Shown one piece after another: positions 1-5,036 of a stretch of 5,036 nucleotides of DNA. Source of the DNA: Gammaproteobacteria bacterium (GTDB lineage Bacteria; Pseudomonadota; Gammaproteobacteria; SZUA-229); assembly GCA_027858635.1 (NCBI GenBank), contig JAQICG010000119.1:1-5036 (forward strand). Direction: 5' to 3'. The notes below the pieces were generated by a model, which did not search any database, was not told the origin of the DNA, and was given only the letters and a program-made list of their open reading frames with translations. Each line of letters begins with the position of its first letter. Within the stretch, counting starts at the first letter, position 1. The position numbers and the translations under genes were made by a program.

Positions 1-3
1 GTT

Positions 4-33
4 TTTATCAGCGTTTATCTGAGTTCATCTGTG
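4..33. repeat. Three degenerate 10-bp tandem units
   Basis: Three consecutive 10-bp units at 4-13, 14-23 and 24-33 read tttatcagcg, tttatctgag and ttcatctgtg, fitting a consensus TTYATCWGNG. The array lies about 28 bp beyond the stop codon of the minus-strand dehydrogenase gene, so it is downstream of that gene. From memory, phrases of this type (runs of ATCTGCGTTC-like units) occur between genes in many proteobacterial genomes; their function is unknown. The periodicity is seen directly, while membership of a dispersed family is recollection. The array may continue to the left of the window. Confidence 0.55.
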
Positions 34-61
34 GACCAAATGATTTACGTCAGAAATACTG

Positions 62-1207
62 TTAATTTCTAATACGGAAAATTTTTCCGCTATCAGTAGA
101 AAAATAGAGCCAGCCTTCGGGGCTTTGCGTCAGTGCGCGAATGCGCTCATTCAGCGATTTGAGCAAGCGTTCTTCTTTTACAGCTTTTCCGTCTTTATCC
201 AAAACCACGCGGTTAAGGTGTTGCAGTTTCAGCGCGCCGGCGATTAAGTCGCCCTGCCACTGAGGAAAGGCCTGGCCGGAGTAGACGATCAGGCTTCCTG
301 GTGCAATGGAGGGGTCGTAGACTTTGACCGGTTGTTGCATGCCTTCGCGATGCGTGCCTTCACCCACCGCGATGGGCGCCCAGTATTCCTTGCCATAGGA
401 GATCACCGGCCAGCCATAATTTTTACCCGCTAGAATCAGATTGATTTCATCGCCGCCTCTGGGGCCGTGTTCAATTTCCCAGAGGCGATTATGTTGTCGG
501 TCAAAATATAAACCCTGAGGATTGCGGTGACCGTAACTCCAGATTTCCGGTAACGCATTCCTGTTGTTCACGAAAGGATTGTCATCAGGAACACTGCCGT
601 CCGGATTCAAACGGAGTATGGCGCCTGCATGATTGCTTAAATCCTGTGCATAGTCGCGTTCACCGCGATCGCCGATACCGAAAAACAGATAGCCTCTGTC
701 ATCAAAAGCAATACGACTGCCAAAATGCCGACTTGTACCGCTGGTTGATTTTGTGACCAGCAATTCCTGCCATTCACTGAAACCGGACTGCTCGTCATCA
801 AGCCGTCCCCGCCCCAGCACGGTTGCGCCTTTACCGTCGACCGCTTTTACATAAGTGAAGTAGATCCAGCCTGTTTTTGGGTAGTCCGGTGACAGGGCGA
901 CATCGAGCATGCCGCCCTGACCAGTCGCCAACACCGACGGCGTATTATTGAGTTTTATTTTTTGGGCATCGCTCAGATTAAACAGATAGACCGAACCATT
1001 GCGTTCTGTAATCAACAGTTTTTCTTTGGAAATAAAAGCCATTCCCCAGGGTACCGAAAAGTCAGCGGCCACCTGTTCGACCCGCAGCTCCATACCTTCA
1101 CTTTTGATGGTGAAGGGCTGAGTAAAATCCGCGTCAGCTACGGAGAAGAAGAGTGACTGGATAAACAGGGTTATGCCCAGCAGGCACAGAGGGTTTTTAA
1201 ATTTCAT
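62..1207 (-). CDS. Exported PQQ-dependent aldose sugar dehydrogenase (glucose/sorbosone dehydrogenase family, YliI/Asd-like)
   Basis: This 381-residue protein belongs to the soluble six-bladed beta-propeller quinoprotein dehydrogenases, which oxidise aldose sugars in the periplasm using PQQ and calcium. Residues 1-26 form a signal peptide with a hydrophobic core at about 8-23 and a plausible signal peptidase I site after A24-D25-A26. Family signatures follow in order: PWGMAF (53-58), LLITERNG (64-71), RHFGSR (160-165) with likely catalytic H161, GIGDRG (177-182), YGHRNPQG (225-232) whose R228/N229 match the PQQ-contacting pair of soluble glucose dehydrogenase, and EHGPRGGDEIN (246-256), typical of the metal/PQQ site. 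Length is normal for YliI-type enzymes (about 370-390). The start is supported by AGGAGA at 1214-1219 (minus strand), 6 nt from ATG. It is transcribed divergently from the Met-rich protein gene. The true substrate cannot be read from sequence, and no PQQ synthesis genes are in view. Confidence 0.93.
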   Translation of the reverse strand: MKFKNPLCLLGITLFIQSLFFSVADADFTQPFTIKSEGMELRVEQVAADFSVPWGMAFISKEKLLITERNGSVYLFNLSDAQKIKLNNTPSVLATGQGGMLDVALSPDYPKTGWIYFTYVKAVDGKGATVLGRGRLDDEQSGFSEWQELLVTKSTSGTSRHFGSRIAFDDRGYLFFGIGDRGERDYAQDLSNHAGAILRLNPDGSVPDDNPFVNNRNALPEIWSYGHRNPQGLYFDRQHNRLWEIEHGPRGGDEINLILAGKNYGWPVISYGKEYWAPIAVGEGTHREGMQQPVKVYDPSIAPGSLIVYSGQAFPQWQGDLIAGALKLQHLNRVVLDKDGKAVKEERLLKSLNERIRALTQSPEGWLYFSTDSGKIFRIRN

Positions 1208-1247
1208 TTGCGATCTCCTGTCTGGTGAATAACGACGTCGACCCGGC

Positions 1248-1289
1248 CAGGCAGGTGCACGATTAATTTGAATACTATATTCCTGCCTG
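1248..1289. promoter_or_regulatory. Inverted repeat CAGGCAGG / CCTGCCTG, possible operator
   Basis: The 8-bp perfect inverted arms CAGGCAGG (1248-1255) and CCTGCCTG (1282-1289) have centres 34 bp apart. The right arm falls inside the -35/-10 spacer of the dehydrogenase promoter. The left arm lies just past its predicted start, so the arms bracket the -10 box. Because the right arm is upstream of the start site, this would not form an RNA hairpin from that promoter, and a two-site protein-binding operator is the more natural reading. No known regulator motif is recognised. Confidence 0.3.
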
Positions 1290-1302
1290 TGTTCTTTTCC
1301 AA
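1274..1302 (-). promoter_or_regulatory. Predicted sigma70-like promoter of the sugar dehydrogenase gene
   Basis: Read on the minus strand, a -35 TTGGAA (1297-1302) and a -10 TATAGT (1274-1279) are separated by exactly 17 bp. The -35 matches consensus at 4 of 6 positions and the -10 at 5 of 6. Transcription would start near 1267 and give a leader of about 60 nt before the ATG at 1207. Its -35 overlaps the -35 of the opposite promoter almost completely. This is a prediction from motif and spacing only. Confidence 0.5.
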
Positions 1303-1323
1303 ATATTTTATTAGGCCTATAAT
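1296..1323 (+). promoter_or_regulatory. Predicted sigma70-like promoter of the Met-rich exported protein gene
   Basis: A perfect TATAAT -10 box at 1318-1323 lies 16 bp downstream of TTTCCA at 1296-1301, which matches the -35 consensus at 4 of 6 positions. The predicted start near 1330 leaves a leader of about 40 nt. The -10 box is flanked on both sides by GGCC (1314-1317 and 1324-1327), forming a short palindrome centred on the -10. The perfect -10 and its position ahead of a well-formed RBS make this the best promoter in the window. Confidence 0.6.
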
Positions 1324-1370
1324 GGCCACAGTTTTAGCCTATTTTTATTAAACAGATCAGGAGTCATTTT

Positions 1371-1760
1371 ATGAAAATCACCGTAATCGCCCTCTCACTG
1401 TTATTGCCCGCATTCGCTTTCGCGCAGGAGATGCCGAGCATGAACCAGGCTGATATTGAGAATATGATGAATAACCTGCAAGGCATGGAAACCTGTATGC
1501 AGAATATTGATGAAAAAAAGCTGGATGAATTAAAGCGCGGTGCGGAACGGGTGGAATCGGAGGTTGATGCTTTATGTCGAGCTGGAAAGCGTTCGCAGGC
1601 GCAAGCCAAAGCAATCTCCTATGGAAAGAAAATGGCGAATGATCCAACCATGCAAGCCATGATGAAATGCGTCGAGCCCATGAAAGGCATGATGAAATCG
1701 GTGCCCATGATGCCGTTCGATGAGATGATGGAAAATTCCGACAGGCATGTATGTGATTAG
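1371..1760 (+). CDS. Small exported methionine-rich protein with four cysteines, function unknown
   Basis: This 129-residue protein has an 18-residue signal peptide (hydrophobic core 5-17, cleavage expected after A16-F17-A18, mature end QEMPSM). The mature part has 17 Met among 111 residues, many as MM pairs (32-33, 97-98, 107-108, 113-114, 119-120), and four Cys at 42, 69, 100 and 128, which could form two disulfides in the periplasm. The centre (about 46-87) is charged and probably helical. The pattern looks like a conserved gammaproteobacterial hypothetical family I have seen without a named function. Met clusters plus export are compatible with copper binding, but there is no His-rich or CXXC copper motif, so this stays inference. 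The start is fixed by AGGAG at 1359-1363, 7 nt from ATG, and by the signal peptide. It has its own TATAAT promoter and is divergent from the sugar dehydrogenase. Confidence 0.85.
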   Translation: MKITVIALSLLLPAFAFAQEMPSMNQADIENMMNNLQGMETCMQNIDEKKLDELKRGAERVESEVDALCRAGKRSQAQAKAISYGKKMANDPTMQAMMKCVEPMKGMMKSVPMMPFDEMMENSDRHVCD

Positions 1761-1789
1761 TCTGCGCTGAGCTTCTACTATTGAGTCAC

Positions 1790-1895
1790 ATGGAAAGGTT
1801 GCCCTTCAATCAAGACGCGCTGAGAATACATCCGTGTACGCTCGGCAGCAGCATCCCTGCTGCTGACGGTCTTGATTGAAGGGTAACCTTTCCAT
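1790..1895. repeat. 106-bp long inverted repeat with two nested hairpins (MITE-like or REP-like element)
   Basis: Arms of 27 nt at 1790-1816 and 1869-1895 are complementary at 26 of 27 positions; the exception (1801 with 1884) is a G-T combination, which would be G-U in RNA. The 52-nt centre holds two smaller palindromes: TACA/TGTA at 1827-1830 and 1835-1838, and the 8-bp CAGCAGCA/TGCTGCTG at 1846-1853 and 1858-1865 with a 4-nt loop. Both central hairpins contain a related CATCC-n-TG core (CATCCGTG, CATCCCTG). The element begins 29 bp after the stop of the Met-rich gene, so in RNA it would fold into a very stable three-way structure able to end or protect that transcript. It has no transposase frame. 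No clear target-site duplication is seen at its edges. Resemblance to dispersed gammaproteobacterial repeats is recollection. Confidence 0.75.
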
Positions 1896-2055
1896 ACGCC
1901 TTGTTAGTATTTGCTTCATAGCGATTTGGTCTTAATTCTATGACAGTACCCGTATCCGGATTATACAAAATATTTTTCACCGCTGAGGCGCGGAGAGAAA
2001 CGCTTTGCAGTTTATGAGCACTTCTTGATGTTCTTCGGAGATGTAGTATATGCAT
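1896..2055 (-). pseudogene. Possible remnant of a small gene, 3' end overwritten by the inverted-repeat element
   Basis: On the minus strand an open frame starts at an ATG at 2053-2055 and runs through this region into the inverted repeat, ending in the repeat's left arm (stop at 1810-1812). A central stretch reads ILYNPDTGTVIELRPNRYEA, which has the look of real protein sequence. The flanking residues come from repeat-like DNA (1972-2010 on one side, 1790-1895 on the other). No convincing Shine-Dalgarno or signal sequence precedes the ATG. It could be the tail of a broken gene, or chance coding from repeats. I do not recognise a family, so support is weak. Confidence 0.2.
1972..2010. repeat. 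Degenerate intergenic repeat phrase (CGCNGAG-type units)
   Basis: The segment begins TTTTTCACCGCTGAGG and continues with CGCGGAGAG and AACGC units, giving loosely repeated CGCNGAG steps. From memory this matches a phrase found between genes in many bacteria, usually written as runs of CGCAGAG units next to TTTTTCACC. It is similar in character, though not in sequence, to the tandem units at positions 4-33. Its role is unknown. It lies inside the weak minus-strand frame described at 1896-2055 and supplies that frame's RASAVKN residues, which lowers confidence in the frame. Confidence 0.35.
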
Positions 2056-2123
2056 CCTGAATATTCATAACTGTTTTTTTAAGAGGCAGGTTTTTTCAGC
2101 ATCGCAGTAATCATATCGGCAGT

Positions 2124-2178
2124 CCGCAGGGTGAGTTACTTTCTGTGATTCACCTTGCGGGTCGTTCCATTCACAGAA
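2124..2178. other. Hairpin with loop-downstream complementarity (candidate H-type pseudoknot)
   Basis: An 11-bp stem forms between CCGCAGGGTGA (2124-2134) and TCACCTTGCGG (2150-2160), with ten Watson-Crick pairs and one G-U. Its 15-nt loop contains TTCTGTGA (2141-2148), which is perfectly complementary to TCACAGAA at 2171-2178. Both stems could coexist as a pseudoknot with connecting segments of 6, 1 and 10 nt, which is sterically reasonable. No T-tract follows the stem on either strand, so it is not an ordinary intrinsic terminator. It lies about 210 bp upstream of hdeD and could be part of its leader, a separate small RNA, or a DNA-level feature. Transcription is not shown. Confidence 0.35.
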
Positions 2179-2370
2179 TTGATAAATCACAAAGACCTGA
2201 GGCATTATTTATGGATAATGATGAGCATCTGCGCGCTTGAAAAGTAGTGTACCTGTGTCTTTTTTGCAGTAATTTAAAATCTTAACGGTCTATTTGTGCT
2301 CATATTTTATGCAGCGTAGTGAGGTAATTAAAAAGACTTTATAGAATCGCCGGACAAAGTTTTTTAAACA
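2179..2370. other. Gene-free A/T-rich leader upstream of hdeD
   Basis: No frame of useful length, tRNA-like structure or clear terminator is visible. A short ATG frame near 2211 encodes only nine residues before a stop. The segment is A/T-rich and must contain the hdeD promoter, but no hexamer pair with good spacing stands out. The nearest -10-like sequence is TATAGAAT at 2340-2347, which lacks a recognisable -35 at the proper distance. A promoter using a stress or stationary-phase sigma factor would fit that weakness but is not demonstrated. Confidence 0.3.
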
Positions 2371-2377
2371 GGAGGAG
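2371..2377 (+). promoter_or_regulatory. Strong ribosome binding site of hdeD
   Basis: GGAGGAG lies 8 nt before the ATG at 2386-2388 and is close to a full anti-16S complement. It fixes the start of the HdeD frame. It is the strongest ribosome binding site in the window and contrasts with the following phospholipase gene, which has none recognisable. Confidence 0.8.
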
Positions 2378-2385
2378 ATTGCATA

Positions 2386-2961
2386 ATGAGTGAAACAGAA
2401 AGTCTTATTGTTGAAAATACGTTTTCTATCTTCAGCGAGGACGTTAAAAGATACCACCGCTGGTTTATGGTATTAGGTCTTATTATGATTGCCTTAGGTA
2501 CGGCGGCGATACTTTTTCCATTTGTAGCGACCATGGCGGTAGAGATTCTGATTGGCTGGATCTTTGTGATTAGCGGTGCCTTTGGTATTGTCCATGCTTT
2601 CGGAGTCAGAAAATGGAAAGGTTTCTCGTTCTCTTTGCTGGGCGCGGTGCTGTCGCTTGCCATCGGCATCATACTTCTGTTCTATCCGATGGCCGGGATG
2701 TTGTCACTGACACTGCTGCTTGCGGCCTTCTTTCTTGTCAGTGGTATTTTCAGGGTCATTCTGGCATTTAGTTTGCGCCCTGCTGATCACTGGGGGTGGC
2801 TAATGGTGAGCGGTGTCCTGGCTTTTGTGTTGGCGATTCTGGTCATGATGCAGTGGCCGACATCAGCAACTTGGTTTATCGGCGTGCTGGTAGGCATTGA
2901 TTTGATTTTCAGCGGCTGGATGTTTCTCACCATGTCGATCATGGTGCGTCGTTCGATATGA
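2386..2961 (+). CDS. hdeD: HdeD-family (DUF308) six-helix inner-membrane protein
   Basis: This 191-residue integral membrane protein has six predicted helices at about 26-46, 51-72, 80-99, 104-128, 136-155 and 161-184, after a polar N-terminal tail of about 25 residues. The fold appears as three tandem two-helix units, each opening with a glycine-rich helix that ends in a proline turn: G31 to P45, G86 to P101, G143 to P158. This is the hallmark of HdeD/DUF308. In E. coli, HdeD is linked to acid resistance at high cell density; its molecular activity is not established. Length is normal for the family. The start is set by the GGAGGAG site. The phospholipase D-VTT gene follows 66 bp downstream in the same direction with no terminator between, so the two may be one transcript. 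The family call is secure. The acid-resistance role in this organism is inferred only. Confidence 0.93.
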   Translation: MSETESLIVENTFSIFSEDVKRYHRWFMVLGLIMIALGTAAILFPFVATMAVEILIGWIFVISGAFGIVHAFGVRKWKGFSFSLLGAVLSLAIGIILLFYPMAGMLSLTLLLAAFFLVSGIFRVILAFSLRPADHWGWLMVSGVLAFVLAILVMMQWPTSATWFIGVLVGIDLIFSGWMFLTMSIMVRRSI

Positions 2962-3027
2962 GGCGGATGCTGTTTTATGGCTCCAGCTAAATATTTTCAC
3001 GTACAACGTTTTGAGCCACAGTGATTA

Positions 3028-5036
3028 ATGGCTGCTTCCGGAATATTAAAACCTGACGATAATTGCTGGCGAGTGGAATGCGCTGAGCGCGCTAGCTTTT
3101 TAATTGACGGTGCCGACTATTTCCACGCTTTCAGAGAGTCGTTAAAAAAAGCCCGGTGCTCGATATTGATTATTGGCTGGGACATTAACAGCCAGTTCAG
3201 GCTGGAGCGTGAGCCGGTTAACGATGGTTTGCCGGTCGAATTTGGCAAGTTCCTGAACAGTCTGGTCGAGCGCAATAAACAGCTGCACATCCATGTGCTG
3301 GACTGGGATTATGACGTGATTTATGCGGCTGACAGGGAATGGCTGCCGCAATACAAGCTGGACTGGACCAGTCACCCCCGGTTGCACTTTTACATGGATG
3401 ATCATCACCCTGTGGGGGCGTGTCATCACCAGAAAATTGTCGTGGTCGATGACCGGGTCGCTTTTGCGGGCGGACTGGATGTGACGCTGGGGCGCTGGGA
3501 TACTCCCGAACACCAACCCGATGACCTGCGCCGGTGCGATATCGACAACGTTGTTCCGCAGCCCTATCACGACGTGCAGATGGCCGTCAGCGGCGAGGTT
3601 GCTGTGGCGCTCGGAGAGCTGGCTCGCCGGCGCTGGCACAAAGCGACGGGGGAGCGGCTTGATCCCCCGGAGAATTGCTCAGACATTGATCCCTGGCCGG
3701 AAGATCTGGTCGCTGAAGTGGAAAACGTCATGGTTGGAATTTCGCGTACCTATCCAGCCTACAAAGACCAGCATGAGGTCCGTGAGGTCGAGCGAATTAT
3801 TCTGGATTCCATTCGTGCCGCAGAGAAAATGATTTACATCGAGAACCAGTACTTCACTTCGCAGAAAGTGATCAATGCCCTGGTCGAACGGCTGCAGGAG
3901 AATAACGGACCGGAGATCGTCCTGATATTCCCCGAACATACCGACGGCTGGTTGTCGCAGCTCAGCATGGATGTGTTGCGCGAACGTTCACTCAAGCAGC
4001 TGCAACAGGCCGACCAGCAAAAGCGTTTACGCACCTACTATCCAGACCGGCCCGGACTGGGAAAGAGCTGTATTAACGTACATTCCAAAGTCATCATTAT
4101 TGACAATGAACTGGCCCGCGTCGGCTCCTCCAATCTGAATAACCGCTCCATGGGTATCGATACCGAATGCGACCTTATTCTGGAGGCTCGTGGTGAGGCG
4201 GCGGTTCTCACTGCCATCGGTGATTTTCGTAACCGGTTGCTGGCTGAGCATCTTAATGTTGCTGTCGCCGAAATGGCACAGGCATTAGCGCAGGAGAAAT
4301 CACTCATCGCTGCCATCGAATCGTTGCTTGGCTCAGGCTGGACTCTGAAGCCGTTACAGCTCAACGTTTCAAAAGAGCTGGATGCCATTGTGCCGGATGC
4401 GCTTATCGCTGATCCCGAACAGCCATTTAATAGTGACAAGATTGCCCGGCAGCTGGTGAATGATGAAGAGCAGTCACCAGTCAGACGCACATTAATTACA
4501 CTGCTGTCTCTGCTTGCAATCGTGCTTTTTCTGGCCGCAGTCTGGCGTTGGACACCGCTGGGTGAATGGCTGGATATCAGTGAGGTTTTCAGGAGTGTCG
4601 GTGAGCTGCGTGGCACCTGGTTGGCACCGGTTATTGTTGCCATGATTTACATTGTGGGCGGGCTGCTTGTTTTCCCGGTAACGGTAATGATTGTGGCCAC
4701 CGGCCTGACCTTTGGCGCCTTCTACGGATTTGCATACGCATTATTGGGCGCCGAGCTGAGCGCCATTGTCACCTATATGATTGGGCAGTATCTGGGTCAT
4801 GATACGATTCGCAATCTGTCGCAACGCTGGGTGGGTCGGATCAGTCGGCGTTTGGCACAACAGGGTCTGTTTGCCATCATAACACTACGTATTATTCCGG
4901 TTGCGCCTTTCAGCGTGATTAATCTGGTCGCGGGCGCTTCTCATATTCGTTTACGTGATTTTGCACTGGGAACACTATTGGGTATGCTTCCCGGAACGCT
5001 CGCGCTCACTGTTTTTTCTGATCAGGTGATGAGCGC
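3028..5036 (+). CDS. Phospholipase D (two HKD motifs) fused to a C-terminal VTT/DedA-type membrane domain, 3' end outside window
   Basis: At least 669 residues are visible and the frame runs off the window end. The N-terminal half is a phospholipase D-superfamily enzyme with both catalytic HKD motifs intact: H134-x-K136-x4-D141 followed by GGLD (148-151), and H352-x-K354-x4-D359 followed by GSSNLNNRS (366-374). A typical IENQYFTS sits at 271-278. Such enzymes cleave or exchange phospholipid head groups. After a linker comes a membrane helix (about 488-506), then a VTT (SNARE-associated, DedA/VTT) domain from about 530. Its signatures include GLTFGAFYGF (559-568), RIIPVAPFSVINLVAG (621-636) and a GMLPGT turn (652-657). 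VTT/DedA proteins are linked to lipid scrambling. ATG 3028 is the first possible start because an in-frame TGA lies at 3022-3024; no good ribosome binding site precedes it. The fusion is a known bacterial architecture, commonly about 700 residues, so only the last part of the VTT domain should be missing. Coupled lipid hydrolysis and movement across the membrane is inference. Confidence 0.94.
   Translation, partial: MAASGILKPDDNCWRVECAERASFLIDGADYFHAFRESLKKARCSILIIGWDINSQFRLEREPVNDGLPVEFGKFLNSLVERNKQLHIHVLDWDYDVIYAADREWLPQYKLDWTSHPRLHFYMDDHHPVGACHHQKIVVVDDRVAFAGGLDVTLGRWDTPEHQPDDLRRCDIDNVVPQPYHDVQMAVSGEVAVALGELARRRWHKATGERLDPPENCSDIDPWPEDLVAEVENVMVGISRTYPAYKDQHEVREVERIILDSIRAAEKMIYIENQYFTSQKVINALVERLQENNGPEIVLIFPEHTDGWLSQLSMDVLRERSLKQLQQADQQKRLRTYYPDRPGLGKSCINVHSKVIIIDNELARVGSSNLNNRSMGIDTECDLILEARGEAAVLTAIGDFRNRLLAEHLNVAVAEMAQALAQEKSLIAAIESLLGSGWTLKPLQLNVSKELDAIVPDALIADPEQPFNSDKIARQLVNDEEQSPVRRTLITLLSLLAIVLFLAAVWRWTPLGEWLDISEVFRSVGELRGTWLAPVIVAMIYIVGGLLVFPVTVMIVATGLTFGAFYGFAYALLGAELSAIVTYMIGQYLGHDTIRNLSQRWVGRISRRLAQQGLFAIITLRIIPVAPFSVINLVAGASHIRLRDFALGTLLGMLPGTLALTVFSDQVMS

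Noticed and set aside
962..1156. 64-residue plus-strand frame inside the sugar dehydrogenase gene
   Set aside because: It is antisense to conserved beta-propeller sequence and the signal-peptide region of the real gene, with no ribosome binding site or features of its own.
1364..1647. Two minus-strand open frames over the Met-rich gene
   Set aside because: The plus-strand frame has a promoter, Shine-Dalgarno site and signal peptide. The opposite frames have none and read as low-complexity shadows.
1893..1907. CGCCTTGTTAG next to the inverted repeat as a possible integron attC core
   Set aside because: The bases following GTT do not fit the GTTRRRY core, no matching partner core is found at the other side, and no integrase or cassette pattern is present.
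2071..2100. Two T-runs (2074-2080 and 2091-2096) as an intrinsic terminator
   Set aside because: The AAGAGGCAGG between them is not self-complementary and no G/C-rich stem precedes either run.
2282..2308. TTAACG and TATTTT as a promoter for hdeD
   Set aside because: The spacing is only 15 bp and both hexamers are weak, so it is no better than expected in A/T-rich DNA.
3142..3639. 165-residue minus-strand open frame
   Set aside because: It is fully antisense to the first HKD domain, where the plus-strand frame carries intact catalytic motifs. Its protein has no recognisable features.
4038..4643. 201-residue open frame on the minus strand inside the phospholipase gene
   Set aside because: It lies antisense to well-conserved PLD/VTT coding sequence, is Ser/Arg-rich without domain features, and has no supporting ribosome binding site. 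It is a shadow of the real gene.

Overview
The window looks like chromosomal DNA from a Gammaproteobacterium. The evidence is Sec-type signal peptides, strong Shine-Dalgarno sites, sigma70-like promoters, and a gene set (PQQ-type aldose dehydrogenase, HdeD, a phospholipase D fused to a VTT domain) that is common in that class. The intergenic repeats resemble dispersed repeats I associate with environmental gammaproteobacteria, possibly methylotrophs or sulfur oxidisers. No species can be assigned by reading alone.

Layout. Positions 1-34 hold three degenerate 10-bp tandem units just beyond the 3' end of the first gene. Positions 62-1207 (minus) encode an exported PQQ-dependent sugar dehydrogenase. 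Positions 1208-1370 form a divergent promoter region in which two good sigma70-like promoters point away from each other and share one -35 block. Positions 1371-1760 (plus) encode a small exported, methionine-rich, four-cysteine protein of unknown function.

Positions 1761-2385 are 625 bp with no convincing intact gene, but the stretch is structured. It holds a 106-bp long inverted repeat with two nested hairpins (1790-1895), a degraded-looking minus-strand reading frame (about 1896-2055) that includes another common intergenic phrase (1972-2010), and a hairpin whose loop can pair downstream as an H-type pseudoknot (2124-2178). An A/T-rich leader with a strong ribosome binding site then precedes hdeD.

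Positions 2386-2961 (plus) encode a six-helix HdeD/DUF308 membrane protein. It is followed after 66 bp by a large gene (3028 to beyond the window end) for a two-HKD phospholipase D fused to a C-terminal VTT/DedA-type membrane domain. These two may be co-transcribed and suggest an envelope or membrane-lipid stress function. The dehydrogenase and the Met-rich protein are both predicted periplasmic and are divergently transcribed, so they may share regulation.

All four genes belong to known families or conserved-hypothetical types. I see no clearly new multi-gene system. The least explained material is the structured intergenic region at 1790-2180 and the Met-rich exported protein.
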